Assembly: GCA_947579665.1 (NCBI GenBank) | Contig: OX388350.1 | Coordinates: 88,059,152-88,123,151 of the forward strand | Source: Sympetrum striolatum | Taxonomy: Eukaryota; Arthropoda; Insecta; Odonata; Libellulidae | Length of the DNA: 64,000 bases | Direction: 5' to 3' | Shown here: positions 56,001 through 64,000 of the stretch, piece after piece | Position numbering within the stretch: position 1 is the stretch's first letter | How the letters are laid out: the number at the start of each line of letters is the position of its first letter | Made by a program: the position numbers and the translations under genes | Notes under the pieces: model-generated | What the model saw: only the letters and a program-made list of their open reading frames with translations | What the model was told of the DNA's origin: nothing | Databases searched by the model: none

Positions 56001-59000
56001 GATCATAATTTGGCAAAATAACGTAAACTAAGGCAAAACAGTGGAAAAAAATTGCGATTACGTTAAAATTATCCGTAATTGATGCTTTTTTCGATCTTAT
56101 CTTGGTACAATCACGAAAATTAAGGTAAATAGAGGAAAAAAATTGAAATTTCGGATTAAATTTCTGTTTTCGATGCTTTTCAGATCATTTTTTTATCAAA
56201 ATCACGAAAACTAAGGCAAAATTGGGGAAAAAATTGAAATTTCTGTTTTTGATGCTTTTTTTGATCATTTTTAATCAAAATCACGAAAACTAAGGCAAAT
56301 TAGAGGAAAAAATTGAAATTTCGGTTGAAATTTCTGTTTTCGATGCTTTTTAGATCATTTTTTGTCAAAATCACGAAAACTAAGGCACAAAGATGAAAAA
56401 AAATTGAAATTTCTGTTTTCGATGCTTTATTCGATCAAATCTTGGCGAAATCACCAAGACTAAGGCAAATCAGAGGAAAAAGACTGAAATATCGGTGAAA
56501 CTATCCGTTTTCGATGATTTAATCGATCTTGTCTTGGTAAAATCACGAAAACTAAGGAAAAATAGAGGAAAAAGATTGATATTTCGGTTAAATTATCCGT
56601 TTTAGATTCTTAAATCGTATATACTGTAGCAAAATCACGAAAACTAAGGCAAAATAGAGGAAAAAAATTGAAATTTCGGTTAAAATTTCTGTTTTCGATG
56701 CTTTTTTAGATCAGTTTTTATCAAAATCACGAATACTAAGGCAAAATAGAGGAAGAAAATTGAAATTTCGGTTAAAATTTCTGTTTGCTATGCATTTTTA
56801 GATCATTTTTTATCAAAATAACGAAAAGTATGGCAAAATAGAGGAAAAAACATGAAATTTCGGTTAAAATTTCTGTTTTCGATGCTATTTTAGATCATTT
56901 TTTATCAAAATCACGAAAACTAAGGCAAAATAGAGGAAAAAAATTGAAATATTTGTTAAAAATTCTGTTTTCGATGCTTTTTTAGATCATTTTTTATCAA
57001 AATCACGAGAATTAAGGCAAAATAGAGGAAACAAATTGAAATTTCGGTTGAAATTTCTATTTTCTATGCATTTTAGATCATTTTTAATCAAAATCACGAA
57101 AACAAAGGAAAAATAGAGGAAAAAATTGAAAATTCTGTTTTTGATGCTTTTTTAGATCATTTTTTATCAAAATCACGAATACTAAGGAAAATAGAGGAAA
57201 AAAATTGAAATTTCGGTTTAAATTTCTGTTTTCGATGCTTTTTTAGATCATTTTTTATCAAAAGCACGAATACTAAGGCAAAATAGTGGAAGAAAATTGA
57301 AATTTTGGTTAAAATTTCTGTATTCTATGCTTTTTTAGATCATTTTTAATCAAAATCACGAAAACTAAGGAAAAATAGAGGAAAAAGATTGAAATTTCGA
57401 TGAAGTAATCAGTTTTGGATGCTTTTTTCGATTAAACCTCGATAAAAGGCCGAAGATTAAGGCAAAATAGAGGAAAAAAATTGAAAATCCGGTAAAATTA
57501 TCCGTTTTCGATGATTTATTCGATCAAATCTTGGCGAAATCACCAAGACTAAAACAAATCAGAAGAAAAAGGCTGAAATATCGGTGAAACTATCCGTTTT
57601 TGATGATTTAATCGATCTTGTCTTGGTAAAATCACGAAAGCTAAGGAAAAATAGAGGAAAAAGATTGAAATTTCGTTGAATTAATCATTTTGCAATGCTT
57701 TTTTCGATCATATCTTGTTAAAATCACGAAAAATAAGGAAAATTAGTGGAAACAAATTTTAATATCGGTGAAATTATCCGTTTTGAATATTTTTTTCAAT
57801 CATATATTGCAGAATCACGAAAACTAAGGTAAAATATATGAAAAAGATTGAAATATTGGTGAAATTATCCGTTTTCAATGCTTTTTCGATCATATCTTGG
57901 CAAAAGCACGAAAACTAAGGCAAAACAGAGGAAAAAAATTGAAATTTCGGTTAAAATTTCATTTTCCGATCCTTTTTTAGATCATTTTTTATCAAAATCA
58001 CGAAAACTAAGGCAAAATAGAGGAAAAAATTGAAATTTCGGTTAAAATCTTTGTTTTCGATGCTTTTTATGATCATTTTTTATCAAAATCACGAAAACTA
58101 AGGAAAAATAGAGGAATAAAATTGAAATTTCGGTTAAAATTTCTGTTTTCGATGCTTTTTTAGATCATTTTTTATCAAAATCACGAATACTAAGGCAAAA
58201 TAGAGGAAGAAAATTGAAATTTCGGTTAAAATTTCTGTTTGCTATGGATTTTTAGATCATTTTTTATCAAAATAACGAAAAGTATGGCAAAATAGAGGAA
58301 AAAACATGAAATTTCGGTTAAAATTTCTGTTTTCGATGCTTTTCTAGATCATTTTTTATCAAAATCACGAAAACTAAGACAAATTAGAGGAAAAAAATTG
58401 AAATTTCGGTTAAAATTTCTGTTTTCGATGCTTTTTTAGATCATTTTTTATCAAAATCACGAAAACTAAGGCAAAATAGAGGAAAAAAATTAAAATATTT
58501 GTTAAAAATTCTGTTTTCGATGCTTTTTTAGATCATTTTTTATCAAAATCACGAGAACTAAGGCAAAATAGAGGAAAAAAATTGAAATTTCGGTTGAAAT
58601 TTCTGTTTTCGATGCTTTATAGATCATTTTTAATCAAAATCACGAAAACAAAGGAAAAATAGAGGAAAAAATTGAAATTTCTGTTTTTGATGCTTTTTTA
58701 GATCATTTTTTATCAAAATCACGAATACTAAGGCAAAATAGAGGAAAAAAATTGAAATTTCGGTTTAAATTTCTGTATTCTATGCTTTTTTAGATCATTT
58801 TTTATCAAAATCACGAGAACTAAGGCAAAATAGAGGAAAAAAATTGAAATTTCGGTTGAAATTTCTGTTTTCGATGCTTTATAGATCATTTTTAATCAAA
58901 ATCACGAAAACAAAGGAAAAATAGAGGAAAAAATTGAAATTTCTGTTTTTGATGCTTTTTTAGATCAATTTTTATTAAAATCACGAATACTAAGGCAAAA

Positions 59001-61340
59001 TAGAGGAAAAAAATTGAAATTTCGGTTTAAATTTCTGTTTTCGATGCTTTTTTAGATCATTTTTTATCAAAAGTACGAATACTAAGGCAAAATAGAGGAA
59101 GAAAATTGAAATTTTGGTTAAAATTTCTGTATTCTATGCTTTTTTAGATCATTTTTAATCAAAATCACGAAAACTAAGGAAAAATAGAGGAAAAAGATTG
59201 AAATTTCGATGAAATAATCAGTTTTGGATGCTTTTTTCGATTAAACCTCGATAAAAGGCCGAAGATTAAGGCAAAATAGAGGAAAAAAATTGAAAATCCG
59301 GTAAAATTATCCGTTTTCGATGATTTATTCGATCAAATCTTGGCGAAATCACCAAGACTAAAACAAATCAGAAGAAAAAGGCTGAAATATCGGTGAAACT
59401 ATCCGTTTTTGATGATTTAATCGATCTTGTCTTGGTAAAATCACGAAAGCTAAGGAAAAATAGAGGAAAAAGATTGAAATTTCGTTGAATTAATCATTTT
59501 GCGATGCTTTTTTCGATCATATCTTGTTAAAATCACGAAAAATAAGGAAAATTAGTGGAAACAAATTTTAATATCGGTGAAATTATCCGTTTTGAATATT
59601 TTTTTCAATCATATATTGCAGAATCACGAAAACTAAGGTAAAATATATGAAAAAGATTGAAATATTGGTGAAATTATCCGTTTTCAATGCTTTTTCGATC
59701 ATATCTTGGCAAAAGCACGAAAACTAAGGTAAAATAGAGGAAATTCATTCATTCATACATAGAATTTAGATTCATAAAATTCATTGAAATTATCCGATTT
59801 GGATGCTCTTTTCGATAACACCTCAATAAAATGCCGGATACAAAGGCAAAATAGAGGAAAGAAATTGAAATTCCGTTGAAATTATTCTTTTTCGAGGCTT
59901 TTTTGATGAAAGAAAGATTACATGCCGAAAAATAAGGAAAAAGATTGAAAATTCATTTAAATTATCCGATTTCGATGCTTTTTTCGATCATAATTTGGCA
60001 AAATGACGTAAACTAAGGCAAAACAGTGGAAAAAAATTGCGATTACGTTAAAATTATCCGTAATTGATGCTTTTTTCGATCTTATCTTGGTACAATCACG
60101 AAAATTAAGGAAAATAGAGGAAAAAAATTGAAATTTCGGTTTAAATTTCTGTTTTCGATGCTTTTTAGATCATTTTTTTATCAAAATCACGAAAACTAAG
60201 GCAAAATTGGGGAAAAAATTGAAATTTCTGTTTTTGATGCTTTTTTAGATCATTTTTAATCAAAATCACGAAAACTAAGGCAAATTAGAGGAAAAAATTG
60301 AAATTTCGGTTGAAATTTCTGTTTTCGATGCTTTTTAGATCATTTTTTGTCAAAATCACGAAAACTAAGGCACAAAGATGAAAAAAAATTGAAATTTCTG
60401 TTTTCGATGCTTTATTCGATCAAATCTTGGCGAAATCACCAAGACTAAGGCAAATCAGAGGAAAAAGACTGAAATATCGGTGAAACTATCCGTTTTCGAT
60501 GATTTAATCGATCTTGTCTTGGTAAAATCACGAAAACTAAGGAAAAATAGAGGAAAAAGATTGATATTTCGGTTAAATTATCCGTTTTAGATTCTTAAAT
60601 CGTATATACTGTGGCAAAATCACGAAAACTAAGGCAAAATAGAGGAAAAAAATTGAAATTTCGGTTAAAATTTCTGTTTTCGATTCTTTTTTAAATCAGT
60701 TTTTATCAAAATCACGAATACTAAGGCAAAATAGAGGAAGAAAATTGAAATTTCGGTTGAAATTTCTGTTTGCTATGCATTTTTAGATAATTTTTTATCA
60801 AAATAACGAAAAGTATGGCAAAATAGAGGAAAAAACATGAAATTTCGGTTAAAATTTCTGTTTTCGATGCTATTTTAGATCATTTTTTATCAAAATCACG
60901 AAAACTAAGGCAAAATAGAGGAAAAAAATTGAAATATTTGTTAAAAATTCTGTTTTCGATGCTTTTTTAGATCATTTTTTATCAAAATCACGAGAATTAA
61001 GGCAAAATAGAGGAAACAAATTGAAATTTCGGTTGAAATTTCTATTTTCTATGCATTTTGGATCATTTTTAATCAAAATCACGAAAACAAAGGAAAAATA
61101 GAGGAAAAAATTGAAATTTCTGTTTTTGATGCTTTTTTAGATCATTTTTTATTATAATCACGAATACTAAGGCAAAATAGAGGAAAAAAATAGAAATTTC
61201 GGTTTAAATTTCTGTTTTCGATGCTTTTTTAGATCATTTTTTATCAAAAGCACGAATACTAAGGCAAAATAGAGGAAGAAAATTGAAATTTTGGTTAAAA
61301 TTTCTGTATTCTATGCTTTTTTAGATCATTTTTAATCAAA
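53036..61340. repeat. 2.18-kb higher-order repeat unit
   Basis: The marker 'cgattaaacctcgataaaag' lies at about 53,078, 55,253, 57,429 and 59,239. Successive steps are 2175, 2176 and 1810 bp, i.e. 24, 24 and 20 monomers. The third unit lacks the 'ttcattcatacat' segment present in units 1, 2 and 4, which explains the shorter step. Unit-to-unit differences are few. Confidence 0.85.
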
Positions 61341-64000
61341 ATCACGAAAACTAAGGAAAAATAGAGGAAAAAGATTGAAATTTCGGTAAAATTATCCGTT
61401 TTCAATGCTTTTTTCGATCATATCTTAACAAAATCAAGAATAATAAGGAAAAATAGAGGAAAAAGATTGAAATATTTCTGAAATTATCCGTTTTTGATGC
61501 TTTTTTCGATCATATCTTAGATAATTAACGAAAAGTTAGGCAAAAGAAGGGAATAAAATTGAAATTCGGTTGAAAAATCAGTTTTCGATGCTTTTTTAGG
61601 TCATTTTTTATCAAAATCACGAAAACTAAGGAAAAATAGAGGAAAAAATTGAAATTTCGGTTAAAATTTCTGTTTTAGATGCTTTTTTAGATAATTTTTT
61701 ATCAAAATCACGAAAACTAAGGTAAATTAGAGGAAAAAAATTTAAATTTCGGTTAAAATTTCTGTTTTCGATGCTTATTTAGATAATTTTTTGTCAAAAT
61801 CACGAAAACTAAGGCAAAACAGAGGAAAAAAATTGAAATTTCGGTTAAAATTTCATTTTCCGATCCTTTTTAGATCGTTTTTTTATCAAAATCACGAAAA
61901 CAAAGGCAAAATAGAGGAAAAAATTGAAATTACGGTTAAAAATTCTGTTTTCGATGCTTTTTTAGATAATTTTTTATCAAAATCACGAAAACTAAGGACA
62001 ATTAGTCGAAAAAAATTGAAATTTGGGTTAAACTTTCTGTTTTCGATGCTTTTTTAGATCATTTTTTATCAAAATCACGAAAACTAAGGACAATTAGTGG
62101 AAAAAAATTGAAAATTGGGTTAAAATTTCTATTTTAGATGCGTTTTTATATCATTTTTTATCAAAATCACGAAAACTAAGGCAAATTAGAGGAATAAAAT
62201 TGAAATTTGGGTTAAAATTTCTTTTTTCGATGCTTTTTTAGATCGTTTTTTATTAAAATTACGAAAACTAAGTCAAAATAGAGGAAAAAAATTGGAATTT
62301 CGTTTAATATTTCTGTTTTCATGCTTTTTTAGATCATTTTTTATCAAAATCACGAAAACTAAGGAAAAATAACGGAATAAAATTGTAATTCGGTTAAAAT
62401 TTCAGTTGTCGATGCTTTTTTAGGTCATTTTTTATCAAAATCACGAAAACTAATGCAAATTAAACGAAAAAAATTGAAATTTGGGTTAAAATTTCTGTTT
62501 TCGATGCTTATTTAGATCATTTTTTGTCAAAATCATGAAAACTAAGGCAAAAAAGAGGAAAAAAAATTGAAATTTCGGTTAAAATTTCATTTTTCGATGC
62601 TTTTTTAGATCATTTTTTATCAAAAATCACGAAAACTAAGGCAAAATAGAGGAAAAAATTGAAATTTCGGTTAAAATTTCATTTTTCGATGCTTTTTTAG
62701 ATAATTTTTTATCAAAATCACGAAAACTAAGGCAAAATAGAGGAAAAAAATTGAAATTTTGGTTAAAATTGCTATTTTCGATGCTTTTTATGATCATTTT
62801 TTATCAAAATCACAAAAACTAAGGCAAAATAGAGGAAAAAAATATAAATTCGGTTGAAAAATCAGTTTTCGATGCTTTTTTAGGTAATTTTTTATCAAAA
62901 TCACGAAAACTAAGGCATAATAGAGGCAAAATTGAAATTTCGGTTAAAATTTCTGTTTTAGATGCTTTTATAGATAATTTTTTATCAAAATCACGAAAAC
63001 TGAGGCAAATTAAAGGAAAAAAATTGAAATTTGGGTTAAAATTTCTGTTTTCTATGCTTTTTTAGATCATTTATTGTCAAAATCACGAAAACTAAGGCAA
63101 AACAGAGGAAAAAAATTGAAATTTTGGTTAAAATTTATGTTTTCGATGCTTTTTTAGATCATTTTTTATCAAAATCACGAAAACTAAGGCAAATTAAAGG
63201 AAAAAAATTGAAATTTCGGTTAAAATTGCTATTCTCGATGCTTTTTTTGATCATTTTTTATCAAAATCACGAAAACTAAGGGAAATTAGAGGAAAAAATT
63301 GAAATTTCGTTTATAATTTCTGTTTTCCTTCTTTTTTAGATCATTTTTTATCAAAATCACGAAAACTAAGGAAAAATAAAGGAATAAAATTGAAATTCGG
63401 TTAAAATTTCAGTTTTCGATGCTTTTTTAGGTCATTTTTTATCAATGTCACGAAAACTAAGGGAAATTAGAGGAAAAAATTGAAATTTCGGTTAAAATTT
63501 CTGTTTTGGATGCTTTTTTTGGTCATTTTTTATCAAAATCACGAAAACTTAGGCAAAATAGAGGAAAAATTTGAAATTTCGGTTAAAATTTCTGTTTTCG
63601 ATGCTTTTTTAGATCATTTTTTATCAAAATCACGAGAAATAAGGCAAAATAGAGGAAAAAAATTGAAATTTCGGTTGAAATTTCTGTTTTCGATGCTTTA
63701 TATATCATTTTTAATCAAAATCACGAAAACAAAGGAAAAATAGAGGAAAAAATTGAAATTTCTGTTTTTGATGCTTTTTTAGATCAATTTTTATTATAAT
63801 CACGAATACTAAGGCAAAATAGAGGAAAAAAATTGAAATTTCGGTTTAAATTTCTGTTTTCGATGCTTTTTTAGATCATTTTTTATCAAAAGCACGAATA
63901 CTAAGGCAAAATAGAGGAAGAAAATTGAAATTTTGGTTAAAATTTCTGTATTCTATGCTTTTTTAGATCATTTTTAATCAAAATCACGAAAACTAAGGAA

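Larger units (their letters stand above)
45205..64000. repeat. AT-rich satellite array, roughly 91-bp monomer
   Basis: A monomer of about 88-93 bp repeats without interruption to the window edge. Anchor words in order are 'aaaatcacgaaaactaagg', 'caaaatagaggaaaaa', 'attgaaatttcgg', 'ttttcgatgctttttt' and 'gatcat'. Two main variants alternate in blocks: one with 'ttaaaatttctg' and 'agatcattttttatc', the other with 'tgaaattatccg' and 'cgatcatatcttggc'. Rarer variants ('ttcattcattcat', 'gaaatcaccaagactaagg') act as markers for higher-order structure. Length implies about 200 monomers. Monomers at the left edge are the most diverged. Open frames rich in K, F and S inside the array are by-products of low complexity. 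A centromeric or pericentromeric location is plausible but not shown. Confidence 0.95.

Noticed and set aside
45205..64000. Short K/F/S-rich open frames inside the satellite
   Set aside because: Low-complexity AT-rich monomers produce them by chance; none is conserved across units.
45205..64000. CENP-B box in the satellite monomer
   Set aside because: The nearest sequence (ATTTCGGTTAAAATTTC) lacks the required CGGG part of the box.

Overview
The window looks like nuclear DNA from an arthropod. The evidence is indirect: it is AT-rich, has no bacterial-style operons, contains at least a few exons with good GT-AG borders, and is crowded with mariner, Tigger, hAT, CR1/Jockey-type LINE, RTE-type and Penelope-like remnants that co-occur in arthropod genomes. 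I cannot name the species or order. No rRNA, canonical tRNA, CRISPR array or viral gene was recognised.

Layout. 0.5-3.1 kb: a complete but dead Tigger transposon, itself split by a 210-bp Penelope-like insertion with a 12-bp target duplication. 4.5-5.5 kb: an internally deleted mariner. 5.66-6.22 kb: a long-armed MITE. 7.4-7.8 kb: the last two exons of a minus-strand host-type gene resembling the DUF4806 family. 8.5-9.5 kb: a 1-kb non-coding repeat ending in a hairpin. 10.1-10.4 kb: the 3' end of an RTE-like LINE. 10,406-19,571: a 9.2-kb hAT-like element with perfect 16-bp inverted ends and a perfect 8-bp target duplication. It carries no recognisable transposase. Its interior holds palindromic 60-bp minisatellites that echo its own termini, tandem units with tRNA B-box-like motifs, and a full-length CR1-type LINE with both ORFs.

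19.6-45 kb: mostly decayed repeats with isolated exon candidates at 20.45, 36.66 and 40.48 kb. The main pieces are a Tigger deletion derivative; two Penelope-like copies, the longer with a GIY-YIG endonuclease remnant and splitting a FAR1/FLYWCH-MULE-like pseudogene; a LINE on the minus strand broken by a hairpin-tailed repeat and a truncated mariner; another LINE 3' end; a 66-bp retroposed fragment with a 12-bp target duplication; and a tRNA-headed SINE-like element.

45.2-64.0 kb: one continuous AT-rich satellite of roughly 91-bp monomers (about 200 copies by length), with nested higher-order duplications of about 0.47, 0.83, 1.65 and 2.18 kb. It runs off the right edge, so the window appears to cross from repeat-rich euchromatin into satellite heterochromatin.

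The only proteins that look intact are the two LINE ORFs. The best candidates for something undescribed are the hAT-like element built around its own terminal motif, the hairpin-tailed retroposon-like family, and the B-box tandem repeat family.
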